Source: an uncultured Pelagibacteraceae bacterium
GTDB taxonomy: Bacteria; Pseudomonadota; Alphaproteobacteria; Pelagibacterales; Pelagibacteraceae
DNA: 64,000 nucleotides
Assembly (NCBI GenBank): GCA_902572345.1
Contig: CACGEW010000001.1
Span: 1-64,000, forward strand
Direction of reading: 5' to 3'
Shown here: positions 52,833-62,403 of the stretch, one piece after another
Numbering within the stretch: position 1 is the stretch's first letter
Layout: the number at the start of each line of letters is the position of its first letter
Program-made: the position numbers and the translations under genes
Notes under the pieces: model-generated
What the model saw: only the letters and a program-made list of their open reading frames with translations
Told to the model about the DNA's origin: nothing
Databases searched by the model: none

Positions 52833-53648
52833 TCAATTTATATTTAATTTTTTTTTTATATAGCTTACTGATGTCGAAAACTCTTCCCATTTCTTGTCAT
52901 ATTGATGGACAACTATATAAGGTTTATTCAATGAATTAATTAATCTTTGTTCTTGATCAAATAAGATTTTTTCCAAATGGTACACTGTTGCAATCGGTCC
53001 ATTTTTATTTGAGTAAAAATATGTATTTTCTATTAAATTATTATGTGCAATAAAGTTTCCATGTGCCTGGTCAGAACCACGACCTTCTTTATCTCTTCTA
53101 AATGTGAGTAAGTATTTAAGTCTTTTTTTAAATTTGTGCTTTCTTGTTTCATCAATCATTAAGTTTAAAAATTTTACAATATAGGAATGTTTTCCCAAAA
53201 TAGTTCCTCCGCATGAGATTGTTTTATTAGACAATGTTTCCAAAACTTTTTTCCCATAGGTTCTTTTTATCCATTCGCAATTGAATTTACACTCATGTAT
53301 TTTTTTATCTTCAAGAAAAAAATTTATTGATCCCTTATAAGGATACTCAAATGGATTACCCTGAAAATAAATATCTCTACTGTCACAAAATAAAATATTA
53401 TTAAATTCTCTTTTGTTTAAAAAATCTCTAAAAATTCTATACCTTTTTAATTGGATATCTCTTTTATCAATATTTGTTTTAATACAAACACAATTATGTT
53501 TAGTAAGCTCTTCTTCAATTATTTTATCTTTAGAACTAATAATTACGCAAACTTCATCATTATAGAATTTTCTTAAACTTTTAATAAAAAGTTGAAGCTG
53601 TGAAAATGAAAATCCAATAGCTGCAGTCATTACAAGGTTTTTTTTCAT
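52833..53648 (-). CDS. Glycosyltransferase-like protein (GT-A-type)
   Basis: The 271-residue protein has MTAAIGFSFSQLQLFIKSLRKFY at the N terminus and NNILFCDSRDIYFQGNPF (about residues 84-101), where DSRD is a DxD-like acidic motif on a GT-A-type strand. SCGGTILGKH and GSDQAHGNF follow at the positions of a substrate loop. This resembles GT8- or DUF-type nucleotide-diphospho-sugar transferases. I do not recognise the exact family. It is the last gene of a minus-strand run with a GT17 and an oxygenase-like gene, so a role in a small glycan is likely. Confidence 0.55.
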   Translation of the reverse strand: MKKNLVMTAAIGFSFSQLQLFIKSLRKFYNDEVCVIISSKDKIIEEELTKHNCVCIKTNIDKRDIQLKRYRIFRDFLNKREFNNILFCDSRDIYFQGNPFEYPYKGSINFFLEDKKIHECKFNCEWIKRTYGKKVLETLSNKTISCGGTILGKHSYIVKFLNLMIDETRKHKFKKRLKYLLTFRRDKEGRGSDQAHGNFIAHNNLIENTYFYSNKNGPIATVYHLEKILFDQEQRLINSLNKPYIVVHQYDKKWEEFSTSVSYIKKKLNIN

Positions 53649-53651
53649 AAA

Positions 53652-54455
53652 TTATATTATCCAGTTTTTAAGCAACTCTTTATGATTTAAAATATATTCA
53701 GGAAAAGTGTTATCAATATCTCTTTTTTTCAATTTAAAACCTCTGTCAAATATGTCTAGATTTTGCAAAATTTTATTATTGATATTTTTTTCATTAGTAT
53801 TTTTAGTAGTATTGAATTCTCCATGAGAAAAAGATTTTATTTTTTTTGAAATTTCTTCAGGAGTTTGCAAAAAAGAAAAATGCCAACCACCGTTTATAAT
53901 TTGTAAATTTTTTTTATCAATTCTCCAAAAAGGATAATGTTTAAATTTTAAGTTTCTTAATTTTTGAGGTTCTGGAAAATATTTTTTAAGGCAAATTTTC
54001 GAACCGATCCAATTACTTTCATTTAAGTTTTGTAAATTTAGTTTATACATAAACATCATTTGCGAAAAAGCAGTAAATTTTGTAGAAGATTTTATTTGAT
54101 TAAGCTTTCGTAAATCAGGTATTTCATCGGAGTCTGACAAAATAATTAAATCATTATCGTTTGCATTTTTTAATCCATTTGAGATATTATTTCTTTGATG
54201 TTGTTCAATTAAGGACTCGCCACCAGTATGATTTTTAATATTATTCTCATCTTTATAATCTGCAACAACATAAATTATTTTTTTTTCGTATTTTTTAAAT
54301 TTTTTAATGTCAAAATTTAAAACTTTTTTCTCTCCCTGATGTGTTCTGGTTGATTCTGAAATTACAAAATAATCAACGTCTTTATTAAGAATACTCATTC
54401 TTAAATCTACCATGTGATCTTCATTGAAATATTGAAAACAATCGTAAATAGCCAT
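53652..54455 (-). CDS. GT17-family glycosyltransferase (beta-1,4-mannosyl-glycoprotein GlcNAc-transferase-like)
   Basis: The 267-residue protein starts MAIYDCFQYFNEDHMVDLRMSIL, the GT17 opening. VDYFVISESTRTHQGEKK and NDLIILSDSDEIPDLRKL (about residues 99-116) contain the conserved acidic DSDE core. GT17 includes the eukaryotic bisecting-GlcNAc enzyme and bacterial homologues of unknown acceptor. ATG at 54455 is used; TTG at 54458 is less likely. It follows the oxygenase-like gene by 3 bases. Confidence 0.78.
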   Translation of the reverse strand: MAIYDCFQYFNEDHMVDLRMSILNKDVDYFVISESTRTHQGEKKVLNFDIKKFKKYEKKIIYVVADYKDENNIKNHTGGESLIEQHQRNNISNGLKNANDNDLIILSDSDEIPDLRKLNQIKSSTKFTAFSQMMFMYKLNLQNLNESNWIGSKICLKKYFPEPQKLRNLKFKHYPFWRIDKKNLQIINGGWHFSFLQTPEEISKKIKSFSHGEFNTTKNTNEKNINNKILQNLDIFDRGFKLKKRDIDNTFPEYILNHKELLKNWII

Positions 54456-54458
54456 CAA

Positions 54459-55166
54459 TTATTTTTTAGTAAATGTAGTTAAACCAATTTTTTTTTCATT
54501 AATTATTGAAGATGAACAATGAAGATTTGTTCTGTCAAAAATTAACATTGATCCAATTTCCCACTCGTATATTGTATCCACTTCCAGTCCAATTAAATTT
54601 TCAATTTTTTCATGATTAAGATATTTTTTATGAATTGTTTCATCAAATGGTTTGCTTCCAAAAAAACCTATGTGTTTTGAAGAGCGTCTATTTTGACCGT
54701 ATTTTAAATTTTTTTCATTTAGTTCTTCATCGTTTATAGTAAAATTTGTTGAATAATCGTAAAACCTATTTTTAAAAATAACCGTACTTCCAGTATCAGT
54801 GAGAGGTATTAAAGTTTGTTTAAAAATTATATTATCGTAATTGAAACCACCATCTATGTGCAAACCAATTGGGTTATAACTTTCTTGAAATAAACCGAGA
54901 ATCTCTTTTCCAGAGTCATCCACTAGATTGTCATATTTAAAACTACCAATTTCATTTTCCAGTCTAGACCTAAATAAATTTTCTAAATCTGATCTAAATT
55001 CTTTTAACCATCTTTTTTTCTTTACGTTCTGTCTTTTGTTGTGAACAGTTAATGGAAGCTCAATATAAAGGTTTAAAAATTCTTTGATTTCATTTTTATT
55101 AAAGATATTTTTTATTATCTTAGGTTGGCTCTCGTTTGATTTTATTTTTTCAATATGTTTATGCAT
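54459..55166 (-). CDS. 2OG-Fe(II) oxygenase-like protein
   Basis: The 235-residue protein has GLHIDGG (about residues 116-122; HxD iron motif) on a cupin-like strand and a distal His in FDRTNLHCSSS about 95 residues later, followed by a basic residue in KKIGLTTF that could bind 2-oxoglutarate. This pattern fits 2OG-Fe(II)-dependent dioxygenases that hydroxylate small molecules or sugars. The substrate is unknown. It ends 3 bases before the GT17 gene starts and begins 2 bases after the ABC permease gene ends, suggesting one transcript. Confidence 0.6.
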   Translation of the reverse strand: MHKHIEKIKSNESQPKIIKNIFNKNEIKEFLNLYIELPLTVHNKRQNVKKKRWLKEFRSDLENLFRSRLENEIGSFKYDNLVDDSGKEILGLFQESYNPIGLHIDGGFNYDNIIFKQTLIPLTDTGSTVIFKNRFYDYSTNFTINDEELNEKNLKYGQNRRSSKHIGFFGSKPFDETIHKKYLNHEKIENLIGLEVDTIYEWEIGSMLIFDRTNLHCSSSIINEKKIGLTTFTKK

Positions 55167-55168
55167 GT

Positions 55169-55960
55169 TTATTCACCCATATTTATTAGCGTTCCTCTAT
55201 CTTTTGCACCATTGTATGACAGGTAGAAAATTATCACCCCAAAAGAAAAGTATATAAAAGAAATTATGATAGCTTTTAATATTTGAGAGTAATTAATTAT
55301 ACCATAAATTAAAATATTTCGCATTTCTTCAAAAATATGAACTAGTGGAAGTAGTTTTGCTATAAATTGAAGCCATTCTGGAAGAATTTCAATTGGATAG
55401 TAAATACATCCAAGGGGTGCTAAAAAAAATAGACTTGCCCACGCTATATTTTCAAATGAGGGGCCAAATCTTACAAGACCTGCGGTAACCAAAAGACCCA
55501 AGGTGACACCAAATATATAAAGTGTTAATAAAAGAAAAATTAAAGGCATCCCTATTTTATAAATAGAAACTCCAAAGAATGGAATGGCGAGAAAAGCTGC
55601 TGGAACTAAACCAACTAAAGTTCTGAATATTGCCGTAAATGTAAGTGCAGCAATAATCTCGCTCAATTTAATAGGTGCGATAAACAAATTAGTGAAGTTT
55701 CTACTCCAGATCTCCTCTAAAAACATCATATTATAACTAATACTTGATCTAAAAAGAAAATCATAAAGAATTGCAGCACTTAAGATTACACCAACTGTGT
55801 TTTCATAATATGTAGAACTAAGTGTAAAAAATTTTGATATGAAGCCCCATAAAAAAATTTGAATAGTTGGCCAATAAATTAAATCTAAAATTCTTGGAAA
55901 AGATCCTTTTATTAAGTAAACATGTCTTAAACTTAAAGCAAAAATTCTATTCCATCTCAT
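55169..55960 (-). CDS. ABC-2 type exporter permease
   Basis: The 263-residue protein has about six hydrophobic segments in the ABC-2 membrane layout, with RHVYLIKGSFPRILDLIYWP near the N terminus and FLAPLGCIYYPIEILPEWLQFIAKLLPLVH (about residues 184-213), the signature of this permease type. It should export a lipid-linked or other amphiphilic substrate together with the ATPase encoded upstream. The start overlaps the ATPase stop by 14 bases. Confidence 0.85.
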   Translation of the reverse strand: MRWNRIFALSLRHVYLIKGSFPRILDLIYWPTIQIFLWGFISKFFTLSSTYYENTVGVILSAAILYDFLFRSSISYNMMFLEEIWSRNFTNLFIAPIKLSEIIAALTFTAIFRTLVGLVPAAFLAIPFFGVSIYKIGMPLIFLLLTLYIFGVTLGLLVTAGLVRFGPSFENIAWASLFFLAPLGCIYYPIEILPEWLQFIAKLLPLVHIFEEMRNILIYGIINYSQILKAIIISFIYFSFGVIIFYLSYNGAKDRGTLINMGE

Positions 55961-56681
55961 TATCGCTCCTAGCTATTTTTAAAAATGTATCTTCAAGATT
56001 TTTTCTACCATGTTTTTTTATTAACTCATCGCAAGTACCACTATCAACTATACTACCTTGTTTCATCATTATCACTTTATTACACAATCTTTTTACTTCA
56101 TTCATGTTATGAGAAGCTAAAAGTATTGTAAGTTCATTTTTTTTTTTATAGTTCTCAATATATTCTCTTACAAAATCACCTACATCTGGATCAAGACTAG
56201 CGGTAGGCTCATCTAAAAATAATAATTTTGGTTTGTTGATAAGAGATTTTGCCAAAGCAACTCTATTTTTTTGTCCTGATGATAATTCACCAGTTTTTTT
56301 ATTTAAAAAGTTATGCAAATTAAGATCAAGAACCATTTCATCAATTCTTTGATTAAATTTTTTCACACCATACAGTCTCGCATAAACTTCAAGATTTTGT
56401 TTAACCGTCAGTTTCTTTGGTAATTCAATGTATGGAGAAGCAAAATTCATAAACCTTAATAATTTAATTCTATTAATTGCATCCAAAGGAATTCCATCAA
56501 TAAAAATCTGCCCACTAGTTGGAGTAATCAATCCTAACATCATCCCTATTGATGTTGTTTTTCCGCATCCATTAGGCCCAAGCAATCCTAATGTTTTATT
56601 TTTTTCAATAATGAAACTAATATTATCTACTGCGATAGTGGAATTAAATTTTTTTGATAAATTTTTAACTTCTAATTTCAT
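55947..56681 (-). CDS. ABC transporter ATP-binding protein
   Basis: The 244-residue ATPase has Walker A GPNGCGKTTS (about residues 34-43), signature LSSGQKNR (about 137-144) and Walker B KLLFLDEPTASLDP (about 156-169). It resembles the ATPases of ABC-2 exporters. It partners with the permease gene that it overlaps, and its start overlaps the Sua5 gene by 4 bases. Confidence 0.9.
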   Translation of the reverse strand: MKLEVKNLSKKFNSTIAVDNISFIIEKNKTLGLLGPNGCGKTTSIGMMLGLITPTSGQIFIDGIPLDAINRIKLLRFMNFASPYIELPKKLTVKQNLEVYARLYGVKKFNQRIDEMVLDLNLHNFLNKKTGELSSGQKNRVALAKSLINKPKLLFLDEPTASLDPDVGDFVREYIENYKKKNELTILLASHNMNEVKRLCNKVIMMKQGSIVDSGTCDELIKKHGRKNLEDTFLKIARSDNEME

Positions 56682-57637
56682 TTAAATCTCGATGCTCGAT
56701 TTATTCTATCATTGATTGCTTCTCCTATTCCAAATTTCGGAATTTTAGCAATCTGAATTTTCATAAATCCTCTTTTTTTTACTAATCTAAAAATTTTGTA
56801 TAAATTAGCAGCAGCCTCAGTCAAATTTGAATTTTTGCTCAAACTAAAAAATTTTCTCTTACTTTTATGTTTATTGCCGAGATATATAAACGCACTTTTA
56901 CCATCGTGTCTTTTTTGATTTGTTAGTACTGGTATGCCGGGAGAATAATGTTTTTTCATCATCCCAGGAGAGATAAGTTTTTTATTTTTAAAACTTTTTC
57001 TTAGTTTTATTTTTAAAGCTTTTTCTATTTGATTTTGACTGATTATACCTGGTCTTAAAACCTTAGGATGATCAGTTAAATCAATAACAGTTGACTCAAT
57101 TCCAATTTTACATTTTCCACCATTTATAATTAATTTTATTTTTTGTTTAAATTCTTCAAAAACATCATTTGAGTTAACTGGACTTACCTTTGATGATTTA
57201 TTTGCACTTGGCATGGCTAATGGAAATTTTATTTTTTTTAATATAGATCTTATCACTTTGTGTTTTGGAAATCTAATAGCTACAGTATTCAAATTTGCAA
57301 CAGCTTTAGAGTCAATTTTTGAATTTTTATTTTTTTTTAATACAAACGTAATTGGACCAGGACAAAATTTTTTATACAATACTTTAAAATAGTTATTTAT
57401 TATCACATCATTAAATACATAACGAAGATCATAATAATGAATGATAAGTGGATTCGTTTGCGGCCTTCCTTTTAACCTAAATATTTTTTTAATTGAGTTT
57501 TTAGAATATGCATTTCCACCTAGTCCATAGACTGTCTCGGTAGGTAATCCAACGATGTCCTTATTTTTTAATTTTTTTATAGCTTTCTCAAGAATTTTTT
57601 TGTTAAAATTAGATATATTTGAATAGCTATTTTTCAT
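56678..57637 (-). CDS. L-threonylcarbamoyladenylate synthase (Sua5/YwlC)
   Basis: The 319-residue protein has an N-terminal YrdC/Sua5 domain with GLPTETVYGLGGNAYS (about residues 31-46) and KGRPQTNPLIIHY, then FPLAMPSANKSSKVSPV (about 136-152) and GIESTVIDLT. A C-terminal Sua5 domain (about 215-319) has SPGMMKKHYSPGIPV. It makes threonylcarbamoyl-AMP for t6A37 in ANN-decoding tRNAs. The two-domain form is Sua5-type rather than short TsaC. Confidence 0.92.
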   Translation of the reverse strand: MKNSYSNISNFNKKILEKAIKKLKNKDIVGLPTETVYGLGGNAYSKNSIKKIFRLKGRPQTNPLIIHYYDLRYVFNDVIINNYFKVLYKKFCPGPITFVLKKNKNSKIDSKAVANLNTVAIRFPKHKVIRSILKKIKFPLAMPSANKSSKVSPVNSNDVFEEFKQKIKLIINGGKCKIGIESTVIDLTDHPKVLRPGIISQNQIEKALKIKLRKSFKNKKLISPGMMKKHYSPGIPVLTNQKRHDGKSAFIYLGNKHKSKRKFFSLSKNSNLTEAAANLYKIFRLVKKRGFMKIQIAKIPKFGIGEAINDRINRASRFK

Positions 57638-57658
57638 AATGTAATTATTATTTATTAG

Positions 57659-57862
57659 ATGAAAATTGAAAATATTCCAGCAGATATTAAAAGTAAATCA
57701 TTAAAAGAGACAAGAGATGAAATAGATGGTATTTTGAGTAAATTAGAAAACCAAAATACTAACTTAAAAGATTCTTTAATTGATTATCAAAGATTAATTC
57801 AACTAAATAAACATATAGATTGGCTATTTAAAAAAAAATTTAAAGAAATTTCAGAAAAATAA
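57659..57862 (+). CDS. xseB: Exodeoxyribonuclease VII small subunit
   Basis: The 67-residue helical protein has SLKETRDEIDGILSKLENQN and LKDSLIDYQRLIQLNKHIDWLF, matching XseB. It binds XseA to form the single-strand nuclease. The gene is divergent from the Sua5 gene with a 21-base gap and is 3 bases upstream of ispA, the usual xseB-ispA-dxs order. Confidence 0.85.
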   Translation: MKIENIPADIKSKSLKETRDEIDGILSKLENQNTNLKDSLIDYQRLIQLNKHIDWLFKKKFKEISEK

Positions 57863-57865
57863 CCA

Positions 57866-58738
57866 ATGATTAAAAAACTTGTTAAAAATGCAAAAAAGAT
57901 TGATGATTTTTTAATAAATTTTTTAAATAAACAAAATAACTCTCTGTTAGTCAAACCAATGAAATATGGAGTTATTTCAGGAGGAAAAAAAATTAGATCT
58001 ACTATAATTTTAGATGCCGGAAAATTGTACAATCTTAAAGAAAAAAAACTTTTGAATCTTTGTGCGGCTGTAGAGTGCATTCATTCTTACTCTCTTATTC
58101 ATGACGATCTTCCTTGTATGGATAATGATAATATGAGAAGAGGCAAGCTATCAACACATAAAAAATTTGGAGAGGCCTCAGCAGTTTTAGCTGGAAGCTC
58201 TCTTTTAACATTAGCTTTTGAAATTATTTCAGATAAAAGTTATTTACTTAATTCAAAAATCAAAAGTGAGATTATAAATGTGTTAGCTAGATGTTCAGGA
58301 CACACTGGTATTGCAGGAGGCCAAGAATTAGATCTTAAATATGAAAATAAAAAAAAAAGTTTAAATCAAATCATTAATATGCAAAAAAAAAAGACAGGAA
58401 AACTATTTAACTTTTGTTTATTTTCTGTTGGTGCTGTTGCGAACAAAAACCAAAAAGAAAAAAAATTTTTAAGTGAAGTAGGAGAAGAAATTGGTTTGTT
58501 ATTTCAATTGGCTGATGATTTTTTAGATAAAAAAGGATCAAAAAAACTTATAGGCAAGCCTACAAAAAAAGATAGTAAAAAAGGAAAATCAACTTTATTA
58601 AGCTTAATGGGAGAAAAAAAAGCATATTTATTTGCTAAAAATCTAAAGAAAAAAATATTGCTTAAATTAAAAAAACATGGAAAAAATGGATTAGATTTAA
58701 CTAATACAATCGAATTTATACTAGAAAGAAAATTTTAA
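57866..58738 (+). CDS. ispA: Farnesyl/geranyl diphosphate synthase IspA
   Basis: The 290-residue prenyl synthase has the first Asp-rich motif [15 protein letters not shown] (about residues 77-91) and the second [10 protein letters not shown] (about 212-221), with KKTGKLF between them. KIRSTI (about 42-47) is the substrate-binding Lys/Arg motif. It extends DMAPP with IPP to make FPP for quinones and lipid carriers. The last base overlaps the dxs start. Confidence 0.92.
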   Translation: MIKKLVKNAKKIDDFLINFLNKQNNSLLVKPMKYGVISGGKKIRSTIILDAGKLYNLKEKKLLNLCAAVECIHSYSLIHDDLPCMDNDNMRRGKLSTHKKFGEASAVLAGSSLLTLAFEIISDKSYLLNSKIKSEIINVLARCSGHTGIAGGQELDLKYENKKKSLNQIINMQKKKTGKLFNFCLFSVGAVANKNQKEKKFLSEVGEEIGLLFQLADDFLDKKGSKKLIGKPTKKDSKKGKSTLLSLMGEKKAYLFAKNLKKKILLKLKKHGKNGLDLTNTIEFILERKF

Positions 58739-60657
58739 TGGGCAGATTAATTAAACAAATAAACTTCCCTGCTGATTTAAGAAAATTTAAAAAAGATGAT
58801 CTTAGACAAATCTCAGATGAATTGAGAGATGAACTGATAGATGTTGTTTCTGAGACTGGAGGTCATTTAGGTGCTGGTTTAGGAGTAGTGGAGTTAACAA
58901 TAGCTTTACATTATGTTTTTGATACACCTAAAGACAAATTAGTTTGGGATGTAAGTCATCAGTGTTATCCACATAAAATTATAACTGGACGAAGAGACAA
59001 AATTAAAACACTTCGTAAAGGCGGAGGTCTATCGGGATTTACTAAACGAACTGAGAGTGAATATGACCCTTTTGGAGCAGCTCACAGCTCTACTTCTATT
59101 TCTTCAACACTTGGAATGGCAGTTGCTAAAAAATTATCAAATAATAAAAATAATGTAATAGCAGTTATTGGAGATGGAGCTATGAGCGCTGGTATGGCTT
59201 ACGAGGCAATGAATAATGCTGGAGCTCTAAAATCAAATTTAATAGTTATTTTAAATGATAACGATATGTCAATAGCAAGGCCAGTTGGAGCTATGAGCAA
59301 ATATTTGGCAAAGCTTTTATCAGGTAAATTATATTTTAGTTTTAGAGAAACGTTAAAAATGATTATTTCATCTTTTTCAAAAAGGTTTAGTCAAAAAGCT
59401 GGTAGGGCCGAGGATCTGCTTAGAAATATTGTAACAGGAGGTACGTTATTTAGTGAGTTGGGTTTTTATTATGTTGGTCCAATAGATGGTCACGATGTTG
59501 AAAATCTAGTTCAAATTTTTGAAAATGTAAAAAACTCTAATCATCAAGGACCTGTATTAATTCACGTTAGAACACAAAAAGGAAAAGGATATAAACCAGC
59601 TGAGGATTCGGGGGATAAATATCACGGTGTATCAAAATTTAATGTCACTACCGGGGAACAAGCTAAATCGAAATCAAATGTTCCATCTTACACAAAGGTT
59701 TTTGCAGAAACCTTAATAAAACACGCTGAGCAAGATACAAAAATAATTGGTATTACGGGAGCTATGCCATCGGGAACAGGTTTAAATTTATTTGAAAAAA
59801 AATTTCCAGATCGAACTTTTGACGTGGGAATAGCCGAACAACATGCAGTTACTTTTGCAGCAGGACTAGCGACAGAAGGGTATAAACCGTATGCTGCAAT
59901 ATATTCTACTTTTTTGCAAAGAGCGTACGATCAAGTAGTTCATGATGTTGCTTTACAATCATTACCCGTAAGATTTGCTATTGACCGCGCAGGACTAGTT
60001 GGAGCAGACGGACCAACACATGCCGGCTCTTTCGATATTACTTATCTTTCAACTTTACCAAATTTTGTTGTAATGGCAGCAAGTGATGAGTCAGAATTAG
60101 TTAAAATGATAAATACTTCAGTAAACATAAATGACCGTCCATCTGCTTTTAGATACCCAAGAGGAAATGGAATTGGGGTTGAGTTGCCCTCTATAAAAGA
60201 AATTCTTGAAATCGGTAAAGGAAGAGTAATCGAAGAGGGAAAAAAAGTAGCTTTAATAAATTTTGGAACACGATTAGAAGAATGTAAAAAAGCTTCAGAA
60301 AAACTTTTAAAAAAAGGGATTAATTGTACAATTATAGATGCAAGATTTGCAAAACCATTAGATGAAAAACTAATTATGGAAGTCGCATCTAATCATGAAG
60401 TTTTAATAACAATTGAAGAAGGTTCCATCGGTGGTTTTGGCTCTCATGTAATGCAGTTTTTATCCGATAGAGGGGTGTTTGACAGAGGTTTAAAATTCAG
60501 ATCTATGATCTTACCAGATATTTTTATTGATCAAGATACACCAGAGAAAATGTACGAAACTGCAGGCTTGGATAGTTCTTCTATAGCTAATAAAGTTGAA
60601 GAGACACTTAACTCAAATATTATTTTAGCTAAAAGTAGAAATAAGATTCCTAATTAA
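58738..60657 (+). CDS. dxs: 1-deoxy-D-xylulose-5-phosphate synthase
   Basis: The 639-residue TPP enzyme has [21 protein letters not shown] (about residues 41-61), [30 protein letters not shown] (about 145-160), [12 protein letters not shown] and [15 protein letters not shown] (about 364-378; catalytic Glu). It joins pyruvate and glyceraldehyde-3-P, the first step of the MEP pathway. It is coupled to ispA and its stop is nested with aroC's on the opposite strand (TTAA, 60654-60657). Confidence 0.96.
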   Translation: MGRLIKQINFPADLRKFKKDDLRQISDELRDELIDVVSETGGHLGAGLGVVELTIALHYVFDTPKDKLVWDVSHQCYPHKIITGRRDKIKTLRKGGGLSGFTKRTESEYDPFGAAHSSTSISSTLGMAVAKKLSNNKNNVIAVIGDGAMSAGMAYEAMNNAGALKSNLIVILNDNDMSIARPVGAMSKYLAKLLSGKLYFSFRETLKMIISSFSKRFSQKAGRAEDLLRNIVTGGTLFSELGFYYVGPIDGHDVENLVQIFENVKNSNHQGPVLIHVRTQKGKGYKPAEDSGDKYHGVSKFNVTTGEQAKSKSNVPSYTKVFAETLIKHAEQDTKIIGITGAMPSGTGLNLFEKKFPDRTFDVGIAEQHAVTFAAGLATEGYKPYAAIYSTFLQRAYDQVVHDVALQSLPVRFAIDRAGLVGADGPTHAGSFDITYLSTLPNFVVMAASDESELVKMINTSVNINDRPSAFRYPRGNGIGVELPSIKEILEIGKGRVIEEGKKVALINFGTRLEECKKASEKLLKKGINCTIIDARFAKPLDEKLIMEVASNHEVLITIEEGSIGGFGSHVMQFLSDRGVFDRGLKFRSMILPDIFIDQDTPEKMYETAGLDSSSIANKVEETLNSNIILAKSRNKIPN

Positions 60658-61736
60658 CCACACTGTGCTCTGTGCATTAATAAATGATCAAGTAAAACAC
60701 AATTGATCATTGCTTCACCAATAGGTACTGCTCTAATCCCTACGCATGGATCATGACGTCCTTTAACAGAAATATTTGTGTTCTTTCCTTTTTTATCTAT
60801 GGTTTCTCTGCTAGTTAATATAGATGAAGTTGGCTTAACAGCAAAAGATGCTACGATATCTTGACCCGATGAAATTCCTCCAAGAATTCCTCCAGCATGA
60901 TTAGTTTTAAATTTTATTTTTCCAGAACTTTTTCTTATTTCATCAGAGTTTTCTTCACCACTTAAAAAAGCCGCATTCATTCCTGATCCAATATTTACAC
61001 CTTTTACTGCATTGATGCTCATTAATGCAGCTGAAATATCAGTATCAAGTTTTGAATAGATGGGTGCTCCCAAACCAACTGGAATTCCAGTAGCTCTCAA
61101 TTCAATTATTGCACCGCATGACGATCCAGCTTTTCTTACTGCTAGAAGATATTTTTCCCATAACTTAACAGATTTTTTGTCGGGACAGAAAAAAGGATTC
61201 TTTCTTATCTCCGTATTGTCCCAATTAGATCTGTCGCATGACATTAAACCTAATTGAGTCACAGCACCTATAACGTTAAATTTTTTACCTAGAATTTTTT
61301 TTAGAACAATACGAGCTACAGCGCCTGCCGCAACCCTACTAGCAGTTTCCCTAGCTGATTGACGACCGCCACCTCTAAAATCTCGAATACCATATTTTTT
61401 AAAATAAGTATAATCAGCATGCCCAGGTCTAAATTTATTCTTAATAGACTCATAATCTCTAGATTTCTTATCTTCATTGTAAATGATAATTGAAATAGGT
61501 GTTCCTGTTGTTTTGCCCTCAAATACACCAGACAGAATAATTGCTTTGTCCGGCTCTTTCCTTTGCGTAGTAAATTTAGACTGCCCAGGTCTTCTTCTAT
61601 CCATATCAGCTTGAATATCTTTTTCAGTTAATGGAATATTAGGAGGACAACCATCAATTACACAGCCTATTGCAGGACCATGAGACTCTCCCCAAGTAGT
61701 AAAACGGAATATTTTTCCAAAAGTATTAAAAGACAT
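60654..61736 (-). CDS. aroC: Chorismate synthase
   Basis: The 360-residue enzyme has [22 protein letters not shown] (about residues 11-32), [41 protein letters not shown] (about 119-141) and [19 protein letters not shown] (about 325-343). It makes chorismate from EPSP with reduced FMN. Convergent with dxs, overlapping by 4 bases. The gene is divergent from pdxH. Confidence 0.96.
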   Translation of the reverse strand: MSFNTFGKIFRFTTWGESHGPAIGCVIDGCPPNIPLTEKDIQADMDRRRPGQSKFTTQRKEPDKAIILSGVFEGKTTGTPISIIIYNEDKKSRDYESIKNKFRPGHADYTYFKKYGIRDFRGGGRQSARETASRVAAGAVARIVLKKILGKKFNVIGAVTQLGLMSCDRSNWDNTEIRKNPFFCPDKKSVKLWEKYLLAVRKAGSSCGAIIELRATGIPVGLGAPIYSKLDTDISAALMSINAVKGVNIGSGMNAAFLSGEENSDEIRKSSGKIKFKTNHAGGILGGISSGQDIVASFAVKPTSSILTSRETIDKKGKNTNISVKGRHDPCVGIRAVPIGEAMINCVLLDHLLMHRAQCG

Positions 61737-61770
61737 AAGTAAATAATGTATAGTTTATTTTATTAAATAT

Positions 61771-62403
61771 ATGAATCAAAAAAATGGCAAAAATTCCCTT
61801 GGTATAGACAGATGTTTTGACGATTTGGACAATCCAATAGAATTGTTTAAAAAATGGTTTGCTGAAGCTGAGAAGTCTGAAATTAACGACCCAAATGCAG
61901 TAGCAGTAGCTACTTCGAGTAAAGACAATCAACCCAATGTAAGGATGGTTTTGTTAAAAGGATTAAGTGATAAAGGTTTTGTTTTTTATACTAATTTTAA
62001 TAGCAAAAAAGGAATTGAGTTGAAGGAAAATCTTAAAGCATCAATGTGCTTTCATTGGAAAAGTTTGAGACGTCAGGTCAGAGTTGTTGGAAGCGTGGAA
62101 GAAGTTACCAAAAAAGAAGCAGATGATTATTATAATTCTAGACCATATAAAAATCGAATCGGCGCTTGGGCATCTTCACAATCACAGACATTAGATAAAA
62201 GAAATACTTTTTTAGAAAAGATAAAAGAATTTGAAAAAAAATATCCTGATGAAAATAATGTGCCAAGACCCCCGCATTGGTCCGGATGGAGAGTTCTGCC
62301 AGATGAGATTGAATTTTGGGTTGACGGAGAGGGAAGAATTCACGAACGATTAAATTATAAAAATAAAAACGGAAAATGGGAAAAAGAACTTCTTTATCCT
62401 TAA
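61771..62403 (+). CDS. pdxH: Pyridoxamine/pyridoxine 5'-phosphate oxidase
   Basis: The 210-residue FMN enzyme has NAVAVATSSKDNQPNVRMVLLKG (about residues 42-64), FYTNFNSKKGIELKEN, CFHWKSLRRQVRV (about 91-103) and the C-terminal RPPHWSGWRVLPDEIEFW with RIHERL. It oxidises PNP or PMP to PLP, the cofactor of PseC and the DegT aminotransferase in this window. Its stop is nested with that of the following minus-strand gene (TTAA). Confidence 0.94.
   Translation: MNQKNGKNSLGIDRCFDDLDNPIELFKKWFAEAEKSEINDPNAVAVATSSKDNQPNVRMVLLKGLSDKGFVFYTNFNSKKGIELKENLKASMCFHWKSLRRQVRVVGSVEEVTKKEADDYYNSRPYKNRIGAWASSQSQTLDKRNTFLEKIKEFEKKYPDENNVPRPPHWSGWRVLPDEIEFWVDGEGRIHERLNYKNKNGKWEKELLYP

Noticed and set aside
52746-55200. 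Site-specific integration at tRNA-Arg with a duplicated tRNA 3' end
   Set aside because: No repeat of the tRNA 3' end is seen beyond the islet and there is no integrase gene.
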